A stretch of DNA of 64,000 nucleotides. It comes from Dyadobacter sp. CY347 (lineage in GTDB: Bacteria; Bacteroidota; Bacteroidia; Cytophagales; Spirosomataceae). The stretch's first letter is position 1. Each line of letters starts with the position of its first letter. The DNA lies in NCBI RefSeq assembly GCF_021502655.1, contig NZ_JAKFFT010000002.1, forward strand, positions 124,001 through 188,000. The letters are read 5' to 3'. Position numbers and translations under genes: made by a program. The notes under the pieces were generated by a model. The model saw only the letters and a program-made list of their open reading frames with translations. It did not search any database and was not told where the DNA came from. This document shows positions 26,232 through 35,865 of the stretch, piece after piece.

Positions 26232-28079
26232 TTGAGAATACTTGTAGACAACCCTTATCTTTTTCAATATTTCAGCCTAGTCGTTATCCTGCTTATTTTA
26301 TTTGGAATAAGCTTTTACAAAGGTCAGGTTGTATTAAGGAAATGGTCGGGAATAGGGCTGATCGTTACGCCGGTTGTCTATTTTTATCTTATTCTGGAAG
26401 CCTATACATTGAATATTCCTTACACGGATGACTTCAATCTGCTGGAAACGATTCACAATTTTCATGTTGCCGATGGTTTTGTAAGTAAAATTGAAGTGCT
26501 TTTTGAGCAGGTCAACCAGCACCGTTTTGCATTTGAAAGAACTGTAATGCTGATCATGTACTTTTTTACAGGTACGGTCAACATTAAAACTCAAATTTTG
26601 CTCGGTAACCTGGCGTTGCTGGGCATTTTTTATTTACTCTTTCTGACATTCAAAAAAGAGCAGATCACCTGGTATTACTTCATTCCCGTTCCCTATGTGC
26701 TTTTCAATCTGGTTTATTTTGAAAACGCGGTCTGGGGAATTGCCGCGATTCAGAATACACCGCTGATCCTTTTCGCGTTGGTTTCTGCATATGGATTAGC
26801 CAGAAATGATCAAAAAGGCTGGTATTTGGGAATTGCGGCGGCGTTGCTGACAACATTCACGAGCGGAAGCGGCATCCTGACCTGGATCATTGGATCATTA
26901 ATACTTCTTTTACAAAAACGATTTAAACTACTCTTTATATGGCTTGCGCTCGCACTGGCCATTGTGCTTTTTTACTTCCTTTTTGACTATCAGGTGATCC
27001 CTTCGCACACGGGTTCCGTCTGGCCGCATCCGATATTTAACCTCGTTTTCGTGTTTGCTTTCTGGGGTAATGCACTTTACCTGGACGTCATACACCCGAT
27101 GATGAACACATTTTATGCCGACATGATCGCGTGTGTTTTGCTTGGAGCGGGCATGTTGCTGGTTTTCGGCATCTGGCTGCTGCGGCTTTTGGTAAATAGG
27201 AAGCCGGTTTGGAGTGATTGGTTTTTATGGGGTGCTATGATGTTTGCCATGGGAACCGGCGCCATGTTCATTATCAGCAGGCCTATCAACACTTATGTCA
27301 TGTATGGCGGCAACATCTTTTCGCGGCGTTACATGATTTTCGGGGTGGTTTTGCTGGCGACGGTTTATGTCTGTGTTGTGATTTTGCTTAAAAATTTCAA
27401 AAGCATTAAGCACATGGCAGCATTACTCGGCTTTTTTGGTTTCGTAGCGCTCAATTTTGTGAGCTATTACCTTTCCGTAGCAAGCATCCGCAAGTTCCAT
27501 GAAGATCTGGTAATCGACAGTTTTTATTGGAAAAACCATAAGACATTCCTGACAACAGGCGACAATTTCGGGGACATTCCTTTCTGGAACCATCCAACGA
27601 GGATGAGCAACCTTATTGATACATTAAATGCGAATAACCTGCTGAATTTTGATCAGTATCAAGACTTCCCGGTTCATCAGCAGGTCATTGCAGAAACCGG
27701 AAAGAAAGCGGACCGTTACGAAGGGAAATTCGAGGTGAAAGTGAGTTATTTGAACGACGGCAATAACAATCCCGCAAAATTCCTACGCTTTCAGGCCACG
27801 GACATCGCGGGTGCAAAGCCGGTCTATTTTGCTCTGGCTTCCAATGAACGCACCCTCCTTTTACCAGCGCTTCCCATCCCTAATTCGCCTGGTGATCTGT
27901 TGAAAAGCCACACGTATTACAGCTCCGATTATCAATATTCGTTATACCGGACAAAGCTTCCGGCGGGATTATTTGAAGTTTGGATGGTGGAAAAAGACCC
28001 GGCTGCCCCAGGAAAATGGAAATCCTATTTTACCGGAAAAAGCATATCCTTATGTGAAAGCAAGAGTGCCCAAAAATAG
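26232..28079 (+). CDS. polytopic membrane protein of unknown function (TTG start)
   Basis: 615 residues. A TTG start 18 bases after the preceding gene is used, because the first ATG would remove two membrane helices. About eleven transmembrane helices occupy residues 10-430, and a soluble periplasmic-type domain follows (450-610). The layout recalls membrane glycosyltransferases of the GT-C type, and an acidic pair in 'YTDDFN' near residue 66 is a possible catalytic site, but I do not recognise the family. It lies 5 bases before the exonuclease gene. Confidence 0.6.
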   Translation: MRILVDNPYLFQYFSLVVILLILFGISFYKGQVVLRKWSGIGLIVTPVVYFYLILEAYTLNIPYTDDFNLLETIHNFHVADGFVSKIEVLFEQVNQHRFAFERTVMLIMYFFTGTVNIKTQILLGNLALLGIFYLLFLTFKKEQITWYYFIPVPYVLFNLVYFENAVWGIAAIQNTPLILFALVSAYGLARNDQKGWYLGIAAALLTTFTSGSGILTWIIGSLILLLQKRFKLLFIWLALALAIVLFYFLFDYQVIPSHTGSVWPHPIFNLVFVFAFWGNALYLDVIHPMMNTFYADMIACVLLGAGMLLVFGIWLLRLLVNRKPVWSDWFLWGAMMFAMGTGAMFIISRPINTYVMYGGNIFSRRYMIFGVVLLATVYVCVVILLKNFKSIKHMAALLGFFGFVALNFVSYYLSVASIRKFHEDLVIDSFYWKNHKTFLTTGDNFGDIPFWNHPTRMSNLIDTLNANNLLNFDQYQDFPVHQQVIAETGKKADRYEGKFEVKVSYLNDGNNNPAKFLRFQATDIAGAKPVYFALASNERTLLLPALPIPNSPGDLLKSHTYYSSDYQYSLYRTKLPAGLFEVWMVEKDPAAPGKWKSYFTGKSISLCESKSAQK

Positions 28080-28084
28080 CTGAT

Positions 28085-28873
28085 ATGAAAATACTTACTT
28101 ACAATCTCAATGGGATCCGTGCCGCGTTACGGAATGGCCTGGTTGAATGGTTAAGCACGATTTCCGCGGATGTTTTATGCTTTCAGGAAGTGAAAGCAAC
28201 GCCGGATGTTGTGGATCTTTCCGGGCTGAAAGCGCTTGGCTATGAGCTTATTGGCTGGCATGCGGCGGAGAAGAAGGGTTACAGCGGCGTCGCTATGTTT
28301 TCCAAAATTCAACCTGATATGGTTTCCGCAGGCTGCGCCATTCCGGCTTATGATGCAGAAGGGCGGATTTTGCGTGCGGATTTTGGTGATATCACTGTTT
28401 TGAACTGTTATTTTCCTTCGGGCACGAGCGGGGAAATCCGTCAAGGTGTTAAAATCCAGTTTTTGAGTGACTTCTTTGATTGGGTTACAGAATTAAGAAA
28501 AGATCGTCCTAACCTGATCATTTGCGGCGATTACAACATTGCGCACAACGAAATTGACATTCATGATCCGGTCAGAAATAAGAAAATGTCCGGTTTTCTG
28601 CCTGAGGAAAGAGAATGGATGACCAAATGGTTTGGTAATGGCTACACCGATGCTTTCCGCTTTAAAAATCCGGAGCTCCGGGAATATTCCTGGTGGACTT
28701 ACCGTGCAGGCGCCCGAGGCAACAACAAAGGCTGGCGGATCGACTATATTTCGGTTGCCGATAGTCTCAAAGATCGGATCGTTTCGAGCCGGCAAATAAA
28801 TGATGCCGTCCATTCGGATCATTGTCCGGTGTGGTTAGAAATTGAATCGCCATATTCACAGACCGACTCATAA
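28085..28873 (+). CDS. xth: exodeoxyribonuclease III / AP endonuclease
   Basis: 262 residues of the endonuclease/exonuclease/phosphatase family. 'LTYNLNGIRAA', 'LCFQEVKA', 'YSGVAMFSK', 'CGDYNIAHNEID', 'WWTYR' and 'SDHCPV' give the full metal and catalytic set. It cleaves at abasic sites and trims 3' ends in base-excision repair. It starts 5 bases after the membrane protein gene, so transcription is probably shared. Confidence 0.95.
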   Translation: MKILTYNLNGIRAALRNGLVEWLSTISADVLCFQEVKATPDVVDLSGLKALGYELIGWHAAEKKGYSGVAMFSKIQPDMVSAGCAIPAYDAEGRILRADFGDITVLNCYFPSGTSGEIRQGVKIQFLSDFFDWVTELRKDRPNLIICGDYNIAHNEIDIHDPVRNKKMSGFLPEEREWMTKWFGNGYTDAFRFKNPELREYSWWTYRAGARGNNKGWRIDYISVADSLKDRIVSSRQINDAVHSDHCPVWLEIESPYSQTDS

Positions 28874-28879
28874 ATTTCG

Positions 28880-28887
28880 TATTTTTG
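28880..28887 (+). promoter_or_regulatory. possible -7 element before the Uma2 gene
   Basis: TATTTTTG fits TAnnTTTG and lies 28 bases before the ATG. No -33 TTG sits at the right distance. Confidence 0.3.
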
Positions 28888-28915
28888 ATCAAAGCGAGAT
28901 TCAAACAAAAGCGTT

Positions 28916-29512
28916 ATGGACATGCCAATGCCGGTGACAATGAAGATGGGAGACCTGATGAGTGAGGAAGAATTCTTCCAGTTTTGCCAAATGAACGACA
29001 CACTAGAGTTCGAAAGGGACTCGCAGGGAAATATTATACTTATGTCTCCAACAGGATTATTAACCGGTACATTTAATTCCAAAGTTTCAATTGAACTGGG
29101 AATTTGGAATAAAGAGAACGAACTAGGTCAGGTTTTCGATTCGTCAACGGGTTTCACATTGCCTAATGGCGCAGTAAGATCCCCGGATGTTTCATTTTTA
29201 ACAAGCGAGAAATGGAATGCACTTTCCGAGAGCGAAAAGGAAACATTTGGGCATGTTTGTCCGGATTTTGTGATTGAGATTCGTTCCAAATCTGACGGCC
29301 TTAGTTATTTGCAGGATAAAATGAAAGAGTTTATTGCTAACGGCACTCAGTTGGGCTGGCTGATCGATCGGATCGCTAACAAAATTCACATTTATAGAGC
29401 CGATCAATCTGTCAGCGTTTACGATTCGTTGGATGTGATGCTTTCGGGAGAAGACATTCTGCCAGGCTTTACGCTAAATCCTGCTGCCTTAATTAAGATA
29501 AGCAAGCGCTGA
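28916..29512 (+). CDS. Uma2 family (DUF820) PD-(D/E)XK nuclease-like protein
   Basis: 198 residues. The DUF820/Uma2 pattern is seen as 'VRSPDVSFLTSEKW' (Asp of the PD motif), 'CPDFVIEIRSKSD' (the ExK-type site) and 'QLGWLIDRIANKIHIYR'. Members have a restriction-endonuclease-like fold. They are abundant in cyanobacteria and Bacteroidota, and their biological role is unproved. Its neighbours are xth and a pseudouridine synthase; there is no antitoxin-like partner. Confidence 0.85.
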   Translation: MDMPMPVTMKMGDLMSEEEFFQFCQMNDTLEFERDSQGNIILMSPTGLLTGTFNSKVSIELGIWNKENELGQVFDSSTGFTLPNGAVRSPDVSFLTSEKWNALSESEKETFGHVCPDFVIEIRSKSDGLSYLQDKMKEFIANGTQLGWLIDRIANKIHIYRADQSVSVYDSLDVMLSGEDILPGFTLNPAALIKISKR

Positions 29513-29533
29513 TACAGTCCTAATCCTTTCAAT

Positions 29534-30130
29534 TTGTTCCGTTACTTCTTCATTTACAAGCCGTTTGGGATGCTTTCGCAGTTTACGCGTGAGGGCGATC
29601 ATTTGACGCTTGCTGATCTGGATTTTGATTTTCCCAAAGATATTTATCCCGTTGGTCGTTTGGATGCGGATAGTGAGGGATTGTTGCTCCTTACCAATGA
29701 TAATTTCCTCAAAACAAAGGTTTTAGATCCAAAAAATAAGCATTCCAAAACCTACTATGCGCAGGTTGAGAGCATCATAACAGAGGAAGCCTGCGCAATG
29801 CTTCGCAACGGCGTGCAAATTTCAATTAACGGCAAAAAGCACCTGACGCTTCCCGCCCAGGTTTCTCCTATCAGGGAGCCATCGCTTCCAGAACGCAACC
29901 CGCCCATCCGTTTCCGCCAGAACATTCCCGTTTCCTGGGTTTCCATTTCCATAGGCGAAGGCAAAAACAGGCAGGTCAGGAAAATGACCGCCGCCGCAGG
30001 TTTCCCGACATTGCGGCTCGTACGCTGGTCGATCGGAAAAATTTCTCTTGCGGATAAAACAGGCGAATTCCCTAAACCCGGGGACATATGGGAAGTTACG
30101 GCCAAAGAGGTGCGCCGCGTTTACGATTGA
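29534..30130 (+). CDS. RluE/RsuA-family rRNA pseudouridine synthase (TTG start)
   Basis: 198 residues without an S4 domain, as in RluE. The catalytic segment 'GRLDADSEGLLLLTND' holds the Asp. 'HSKTYYAQV' and 'GKNRQVRKM' are also family marks. It converts one uridine of 23S rRNA (position 2457 in E. coli) to pseudouridine. No ATG precedes 'YKPFGML', so the TTG at 29534 is the start. It overlaps nothing. Confidence 0.88.
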   Translation: MFRYFFIYKPFGMLSQFTREGDHLTLADLDFDFPKDIYPVGRLDADSEGLLLLTNDNFLKTKVLDPKNKHSKTYYAQVESIITEEACAMLRNGVQISINGKKHLTLPAQVSPIREPSLPERNPPIRFRQNIPVSWVSISIGEGKNRQVRKMTAAAGFPTLRLVRWSIGKISLADKTGEFPKPGDIWEVTAKEVRRVYD

Positions 30131-30165
30131 GATTTTCCCAGCTTTCACAAAACCTTTGTGCAATG

Positions 30166-30195
30166 TTGCCAAACCGGAGAGAAGGCTTAATTTTG
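30166..30195 (+). promoter_or_regulatory. Bacteroidota-type promoter of mutS
   Basis: TTG at 30166-30168, 19 bases, then TAATTTTG at 30188-30195: a full match to the TTG-N19-TAnnTTTG arrangement. The predicted transcript has a leader of about 27 bases. Confidence 0.55.
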
Positions 30196-30227
30196 TACAT
30201 ATCCTTTTCTTAAAATAAGGCTCATAG

Positions 30228-32888
30228 TTGGCAAAGGCACAAAAAGAAACTCCGCTTAATAAACAATACAATGAGATCAAGGCCAAATATCCGGGGGCGC
30301 TCCTGCTATTTCGTGTAGGCGACTTTTACGAGACTTTTGGCGAGGATGCCATTCGGGCTTCCAAGATCCTGGGCATTGTGCTGACGCGCCGGAATAATGG
30401 CGGAGCGCATGAAGAATTAGCCGGATTTCCACATCATTCGCTGGATAATTACCTTCCGAAATTAGTCCGTGCCGGTGAACGTGTTGCCATTTGCGACCAG
30501 CTTGAAGATCCCGCTGCGGCGAAAGGAATCGTAAAAAGAGGAGTGACAGAACTGGTTACTCCGGGCGTTTCGCTCAATGATAATGTGCTTGATATCCGTA
30601 AAAATAATTACCTGGCTGCCGTGCACATCGGACCGGATAACCTTTACGGAATTGCTTTCCTTGATATTTCGACAGGCGAGTTTATGACGGCGCAGGGCAA
30701 TGCGGCATACATTGATAAGATGCTGCAAGGTTTCAGCCCGGCCGAAGTGCTTTTTTGCAAAAGACATAAACAAGAATTCAACCAGCTTTTCGGTGGCAAG
30801 TATCACACATTTCAGCTCGAAGACTGGTGTTTCGGCTACGAATACGGCTACGACCAGCTCATAGGGCATTTTCAGACAACTACATTAAAAGGTTTCGGGA
30901 TTGAAGCGCTGCCTATGGGCATCATCGCAGCTGGCGTGATCCTGCATTATCTCCGCGAAACCGAGCATAAGGAAGTAGGGCACATTGGCCGCATTACGCG
31001 TTTAGAAGAGGAAAGATATGTTTGGCTTGACCGCTTCACAGTCAGGAACCTCGAACTCGTTTATCCGCAACAGGAAGGCGGCGTGCCCCTGATCCAGATT
31101 TTGGACCATACCGTGACGCCAATGGGTGCGCGGCTGCTTCGGAAGTGGATTGTGTTGCCTTTGAAAGAAAGATTAGCAATTGAAGACCGGCTTAATACGG
31201 TTGAGCATTTCCTTGATAATGAGGATTTGCACGAAACGATCACGCAGCATTTAAAGCAAATAGGAGACCTCGAGAGGCTTATTTCCAAAGTTGCGGTAAA
31301 GAGGATTAATCCCCGTGAGCTGGTTCAGCTTAAAAAATCGCTGAAACAAATCGGGCCTGTTAAAGAGCTGATATCCGGGATCATTCATCAGGAAGAGGAA
31401 AAATCAAAGGCGGCGGGCAAGAAACAGATTTCTACCCAAGCCATTGAAATACTAAAAAAATACGCGGACCAGCTTAATCCATGCAGTTTTTTGGTTGATA
31501 AAATTGAAAACGAGATCCGCGATGACGCACCGATCCTGACAAACCAGGGCCGCATTGTAAAAAGCGGCGTGGATTCTGAGCTGGACGAGCTGCACGCGAT
31601 TTCCTATGAAGGGAAGGATTATCTGATCAAACTGCAAAACAGGGAAATCGAACGGACAGGGATCGGATCGTTAAAAATAGCCTATAACAAGGTCTTCGGC
31701 TATTACCTTGAAGTCACGCATGCACATCAAAACAAGGTTCCGGCCGACTGGATCCGGAAGCAGACTTTGGTGAATGCCGAGCGATACATTACGCCGGAGC
31801 TGAAAGAATACGAGGAAAAAATCCTGAATGCAGAAGACAAAATATCGGCCATTGAATACCGGATTTTTAGTGAATTAATGTTGATGGCTGCCGAATATGT
31901 CAGCACGGTTCAGCAGAATGCGGTGGTGATATCCACGCTGGATGTTTTGAGCTCGTTTGCGACAGTTGCCAGGAAAAACAATTATACAAAACCCACCATT
32001 AGCGAAGGCAATGAGCTCGATATCAAGGACGGCCGCCATCCGGTGATCGAGCAGCAGCTTCCTATCGGCGAAAGTTATGTCCCCAACGACCTCTTTCTGG
32101 ACGATGTCGCTCAGCAGATCATTATTATTACAGGTCCGAACATGGCTGGTAAGTCTGCACTTTTGCGGCAAACTGCACTGATCGTGCTTATGGCGCAAAT
32201 GGGATGCTATGTTCCGGCCAAATCGGCGAAAATCGGGTTGGTGGATAAGATCTTCACCCGGGTAGGAGCGAGCGATAATTTGAGCCGGGGCGAAAGTACA
32301 TTTATGGTGGAAATGACCGAAACCGCCAGCATTCTCAATAATTTGAGCGACCGGAGCTTGGTGTTAATGGATGAGATCGGGCGGGGAACGAGCACCTATG
32401 ATGGCGTTTCCATTGCATGGGCCATTGCGGAATATCTTCATAATCAGGCAGATTGCAGGCCTAAAACGCTTTTTGCAACACATTACCACGAACTGAACCA
32501 GCTTACCGAAGATTTTCCGCGCATCAAGAATTTTAATGTTGCGGTGAAGGAAGTGGATAACAAAGTAATTTTCTTGCGTAAGCTGAAACCAGGCGGAAGT
32601 GCGCACAGTTTCGGGATCCACGTGGCGCAAATTGCCGGTATGCCGCAACTTATCGTGCTGAGGGCCAGCGAAATCATGCACCATCTTGAAAAAGACCATG
32701 TGACTCAGGAGCACAAAAAACGGGTTAAAGAAAATCCGAAAAACAATTTCCAGCTAAGCATTTTCGAGCCCGCAGATCCGCGTATGGAGGAATTGAAGGA
32801 AAAGTTATCGCTCGTGGATGTCAACACGCTTTCCCCGATCGAGGCGCTTTTGAAACTCAACGAATTTCAGAAAATAGTCAAGAAATAA
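30228..32888 (+). CDS. mutS: DNA mismatch repair ATPase MutS
   Basis: 886 residues. The mismatch-reading Phe-x-Glu motif is in 'GDFYETF' near the N-terminus. The connector, lever and clamp follow, then the ATPase with Walker A GPNMAGKS (636-643), '[12 protein letters not shown]' and 'THYHELNQL'. It recognises mismatches and small loops and recruits MutL. The start is TTG at 30228, giving the family N-terminus '[10 protein letters not shown]'. No mutL is present in the window. The gene has its own promoter. Confidence 0.97.
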   Translation: MAKAQKETPLNKQYNEIKAKYPGALLLFRVGDFYETFGEDAIRASKILGIVLTRRNNGGAHEELAGFPHHSLDNYLPKLVRAGERVAICDQLEDPAAAKGIVKRGVTELVTPGVSLNDNVLDIRKNNYLAAVHIGPDNLYGIAFLDISTGEFMTAQGNAAYIDKMLQGFSPAEVLFCKRHKQEFNQLFGGKYHTFQLEDWCFGYEYGYDQLIGHFQTTTLKGFGIEALPMGIIAAGVILHYLRETEHKEVGHIGRITRLEEERYVWLDRFTVRNLELVYPQQEGGVPLIQILDHTVTPMGARLLRKWIVLPLKERLAIEDRLNTVEHFLDNEDLHETITQHLKQIGDLERLISKVAVKRINPRELVQLKKSLKQIGPVKELISGIIHQEEEKSKAAGKKQISTQAIEILKKYADQLNPCSFLVDKIENEIRDDAPILTNQGRIVKSGVDSELDELHAISYEGKDYLIKLQNREIERTGIGSLKIAYNKVFGYYLEVTHAHQNKVPADWIRKQTLVNAERYITPELKEYEEKILNAEDKISAIEYRIFSELMLMAAEYVSTVQQNAVVISTLDVLSSFATVARKNNYTKPTISEGNELDIKDGRHPVIEQQLPIGESYVPNDLFLDDVAQQIIIITGPNMAGKSALLRQTALIVLMAQMGCYVPAKSAKIGLVDKIFTRVGASDNLSRGESTFMVEMTETASILNNLSDRSLVLMDEIGRGTSTYDGVSIAWAIAEYLHNQADCRPKTLFATHYHELNQLTEDFPRIKNFNVAVKEVDNKVIFLRKLKPGGSAHSFGIHVAQIAGMPQLIVLRASEIMHHLEKDHVTQEHKKRVKENPKNNFQLSIFEPADPRMEELKEKLSLVDVNTLSPIEALLKLNEFQKIVKK

Positions 32889-32933
32889 CCGAATGCACTT
32901 TATATTTTACCAATTTAATCTCCTATCCCTTTT

Positions 32934-34124
32934 ATGAAAAACTCGACGCGCTTCCAGTTGATGGCCATGATGTTCCTGCTCTATTTTATTTGGGGATCAT
33001 GGTATGGGCAAATGAGTAAATACCTTTTTACGGCTCTGGGCGCATCCGGAGCGCAGGTTGGGAATGCTTATGCTGCTTTTTCAATTGCGCAGATCATCGC
33101 CCCATTTTTCGTTGGGATGATCGCCGACCGTTATTTCGCCGCCCAAAAAGTGCTCGGTGTTTTGAGCCTCGCAGGTGCAGCGATTCTTTTCGTGCTCACG
33201 GGCGTTGATGATCCGGACAACTTCTTCTGGATTATCCTGGCCTATTGCATATCATTCGCGCCGATGATGTCATTAACGACCTCCATCGCGATGCAGCAGG
33301 TGACCAATTCCGAAAAGGATTTTCCCGCAATACGCGTGATGGGAACGGTTTCGTGGATTGTCGTTTCCAATATCATCGGCTACTATGGCTTTGGGGATAA
33401 TGTGATGATCTTCAAAATCTCAATGGTTGCCTCTGCATTCCTTGGCATATATTCATTCTTTTTGCCCGATACACCTCCGAAACCGAGCACAAAATCATCC
33501 TTCTCGGACATTCTGGGGCTTGATGCATTCAAACTCTTTAAAGACAGGTCTTTTGCAATATTCTTTATTTCGTCACTCCTGATCTGTATTCCCTTGTCAT
33601 TCTATTACGCCATGGCCAACCCATCGCTGACGGATTCAGGTATGACCAATGTGGAAAACAAAATGTCCCTGGGACAAGCTTCGGAAGTTGTCTTTATGTT
33701 GCTGATTCCCCTTGCATTCAGCCGTTTAGGTGTTAAATGGATGTTGGTCGTAGGGCTTATTGCCTGGATCATCCGTTTTATTGGTTTTGGATATGGGGAT
33801 GTGAACAACGAATGGCTTCTGTATATGGCAATCATTCTGCACGGTGTTTGTTATGACTTCTTCTTCGTAACCGGCCAGATTTATACAGATAGCAAAGCAG
33901 GCGAAAAATACCGCTCGTCTGCACAGGGACTTATTTCCATCGCCACTTACGGGATAGGAATGGGAATAGGCTCGTGGCTGGCCGGCCTGGTGGCCGATAT
34001 GTACACGGTTAATGGTGTGAAAGACTGGACAAGCATCTGGATGGTCCCAGCGGGCATTGCAGCAGTTGTTTTGGTGCTTTTCGTGCTGTTTTTTAAAGAT
34101 AACAAGATTAAAGCGACTGCTTAA
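32934..34124 (+). CDS. MFS nucleoside:proton symporter family permease (NupG/XapB type)
   Basis: 396 residues with twelve hydrophobic helices. The opening 'FLLYFIWGSWYGQMSKYL' and the 'SSAQGLISIATYGIGMGIGSW' segment are characteristic of the nucleoside H+ symporter group in the major facilitator superfamily. The likely job is nucleoside uptake across the inner membrane. It follows mutS after 45 bases and ends at a strong terminator. Other MFS specificities remain possible. Confidence 0.85.
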   Translation: MKNSTRFQLMAMMFLLYFIWGSWYGQMSKYLFTALGASGAQVGNAYAAFSIAQIIAPFFVGMIADRYFAAQKVLGVLSLAGAAILFVLTGVDDPDNFFWIILAYCISFAPMMSLTTSIAMQQVTNSEKDFPAIRVMGTVSWIVVSNIIGYYGFGDNVMIFKISMVASAFLGIYSFFLPDTPPKPSTKSSFSDILGLDAFKLFKDRSFAIFFISSLLICIPLSFYYAMANPSLTDSGMTNVENKMSLGQASEVVFMLLIPLAFSRLGVKWMLVVGLIAWIIRFIGFGYGDVNNEWLLYMAIILHGVCYDFFFVTGQIYTDSKAGEKYRSSAQGLISIATYGIGMGIGSWLAGLVADMYTVNGVKDWTSIWMVPAGIAAVVLVLFVLFFKDNKIKATA

Positions 34125-34142
34125 TCGGTTGAATAAGCCATT

Positions 34143-34178
34143 AAAAAACCCTGTAAGAATCATCTTACAGGGTTTTTT
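34143..34178. terminator. bidirectional terminator between the permease and RRM genes
   Basis: A 16-bp stem (34143-34158 with 34163-34178) including A-run and T-run, with a 4-nt loop. It lies between convergent genes. Confidence 0.93.
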
Positions 34179-34198
34179 ATTTATTGTTGTTTCAAATA

Positions 34199-34567
34199 TT
34201 AATCGTCATCATCGTCGTCACCAATGTTGCGGGTGTAGTTTTTGGATCCGCCGCCGCCTTTTTTGTAATCTCCGCCGCCTTTTCCAAACCGGTCGTCGGA
34301 TCTTGACTTGCCTCCGAATCCGCCTTTATCACCATATCCGCCGCCACTGTGTCCGCGGTCGCTGCTTCTATATCGGTCATTATTTCCGCCTCCTGAACTT
34401 CTATCGCCACCTGAATAGCCTCCGCCGCCACTGTATCCGCCGCCTCCGCTATATCCACCGCCTGTGCTGCTTCCGCCGCCTACGCTGCTGGGTCTCTCCG
34501 TGCTGCTGCTTCCTTCCGTACGCGGAGGTCTGTTAAATCCTCCCTCTCTTCTGGGTGCACCGGCATC
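34199..34567 (-). repeat. low-complexity glycine-rich coding segment of the RRM gene
   Basis: Codons for Gly, Ser, Tyr, Arg and Asp alternate in short tandem units; the unit GGGYSGG occurs three times in a row. The segment ends with seven Asp-dominated codons. Confidence 0.8.
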
Positions 34568-34819
34568 ACTTCTTGCATCTTTCTTCTGCGATTCGTTTAC
34601 AACCAGCGGGCGACCGTACATGTCGGCACCATTTAAATTGTTGATCGCTAATCTTGCCTCCTCTTCATCCGGCATTTCAACAAAACCGAAGCCCTTGCTT
34701 TGACGTGTAATCTTGTCAATGATAATTTTCGCGGAGCTCACTGTTCCAAATTTTTCGAAAGCTTCACGCAGTTCGCTTTCCTTCAACTTAAAAGAAAGAC
34801 TCCCAACAAAAATGTCCAT
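34199..34819 (-). CDS. RNA-binding RRM protein with glycine-rich tail
   Basis: 206 residues. Residues 1-80 form one RRM with RNP2 'IFVGSL' (3-8) and RNP1 'KGFGFVEM' (42-49). Residues 85-200 are Gly/Ser/Arg/Tyr-rich with tandem GGGYSGG units, and the protein ends in a run of Asp. This is the architecture of eukaryotic and cyanobacterial cold-response glycine-rich RNA-binding proteins. The role is presumably RNA chaperone or post-transcriptional control. The gene stands alone between two terminators or gaps. The RRM call is firm. Confidence 0.9.
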   Translation of the reverse strand: MDIFVGSLSFKLKESELREAFEKFGTVSSAKIIIDKITRQSKGFGFVEMPDEEEARLAINNLNGADMYGRPLVVNESQKKDARSDAGAPRREGGFNRPPRTEGSSSTERPSSVGGGSSTGGGYSGGGGYSGGGGYSGGDRSSGGGNNDRYRSSDRGHSGGGYGDKGGFGGKSRSDDRFGKGGGDYKKGGGGSKNYTRNIGDDDDDD

Positions 34820-34862
34820 GGAAACGACTTGTTTTAATTTAATTTTTAGGTTATAAATATAT

Positions 34863-35693
34863 TTATTTTAACTGATAAGCTACAACACTGTTTTTGCCAA
34901 AAGTCGGCACGTAAACAATTTTTTTGACCGAATCGTAGCCAATGTCCGCCGAATTGGTCTTGTCTGCCGTAGTATCAATCAATTTTTGCGTAGTGCCGTC
35001 TGATTTTACGTAATAAACTACGCCAGCCCAGCAAGAAACAATGTATTCACCCGGAACAACTTGTTCAATTCCGTCGGTGCTTTTGTCCATTCCTTCCGCA
35101 ACCACACTTACTTCTTTTGTCGCGCTGAGTCTTTTCAAAGTTCCGCTATCAGCAATCAGCAAGTCAGAACCAACGGCCAGAACACCATTTGGCCCTGTCA
35201 GGTCCTCAAAATAGGTTGATACTTTGCCGTCTTTTATCAAATGAACCTTCTTAGTATTCGAATCAGAAACATAAATGTTCCCTTCGGCATCAATGGTAAG
35301 ATCGTTCAGGAATTTAGAACCTTCCACAGCATGCTTTTTTAAGATTTTTCCTGCTTTAATATCAATTTCAACAACATCCGTAACGTCTGAAACGAATAGC
35401 TTGTTTCCCATGATTCCCATGCCTTTTGGCGCATGAAGGCCGGTAATCCAATCTTTTTCGATGATCTTACCATCCAGTCCCACTTTTCCAATCGCCCCTT
35501 TGCCATCCTTTTCGCCTGGTTTTCCGTCAATTTGTGCGATATACAAAAGCTTATCTTTTGCACTGTACAGCACAGATTCGGGAATAGGGAGAGATGCTTC
35601 AGTTGACCAGATTTCTGTCAGCGAATGCTGCGCATAAGCAGATGCAGAAGCAAATAACAATGAAGCAGCAAGTAAAATATGACTGGTTTTCAT
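34863..35693 (-). CDS. exported SMP-30/NHL-type beta-propeller protein
   Basis: 276 residues from the ATG at 35693, placed directly before the signal peptide (cleavage after 'SAYAQ', residue 22). Five or six repeated strands with 'KGMGIMGNKLFVSDV', 'NDLTIDAEGNIYVSDSNTKKVH' (split) and 'IGYDSVKKIVYVPTFG' indicate a six-bladed propeller of the SMP-30/gluconolactonase or NHL kind. It could be a lactonase or a binding protein. The gene precedes, on the same strand, nothing but the RRM gene. It lies next to the DUF1080 gene, with which it may share a pathway. Confidence 0.75.
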   Translation of the reverse strand: MKTSHILLAASLLFASASAYAQHSLTEIWSTEASLPIPESVLYSAKDKLLYIAQIDGKPGEKDGKGAIGKVGLDGKIIEKDWITGLHAPKGMGIMGNKLFVSDVTDVVEIDIKAGKILKKHAVEGSKFLNDLTIDAEGNIYVSDSNTKKVHLIKDGKVSTYFEDLTGPNGVLAVGSDLLIADSGTLKRLSATKEVSVVAEGMDKSTDGIEQVVPGEYIVSCWAGVVYYVKSDGTTQKLIDTTADKTNSADIGYDSVKKIVYVPTFGKNSVVAYQLK

Positions 35694-35757
35694 GTGGATC
35701 AATTTATGTGGATACGTTCGCTTGGCCGTTTTTTTTGATACTTACTCAAAGCTAAAT

Positions 35758-35792
35758 AAAAATGCCCGAAACAGTTCCCTATGGGCATTTTT
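35758..35792 (-). terminator. terminator of the HEAT-DUF1080 gene
   Basis: On the minus strand, arms 35792-35783 and 35767-35758 pair over 10 bp including the A/T-runs, with a 15-nt loop, 73 bases after the stop codon. Confidence 0.75.
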
Positions 35793-35865
35793 AAATTTTT
35801 TTATAATTTAATCCTCGAATCGCGAACGAAGTCCCTGATTTCCAGAAAGTGTCGTCCGCGAATTC

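Noticed and set aside
34378..34480. Regular short repeats that could suggest a CRISPR array or microsatellite.
   Set aside because: They are the codons of a glycine-rich protein tail in frame with an RRM domain.
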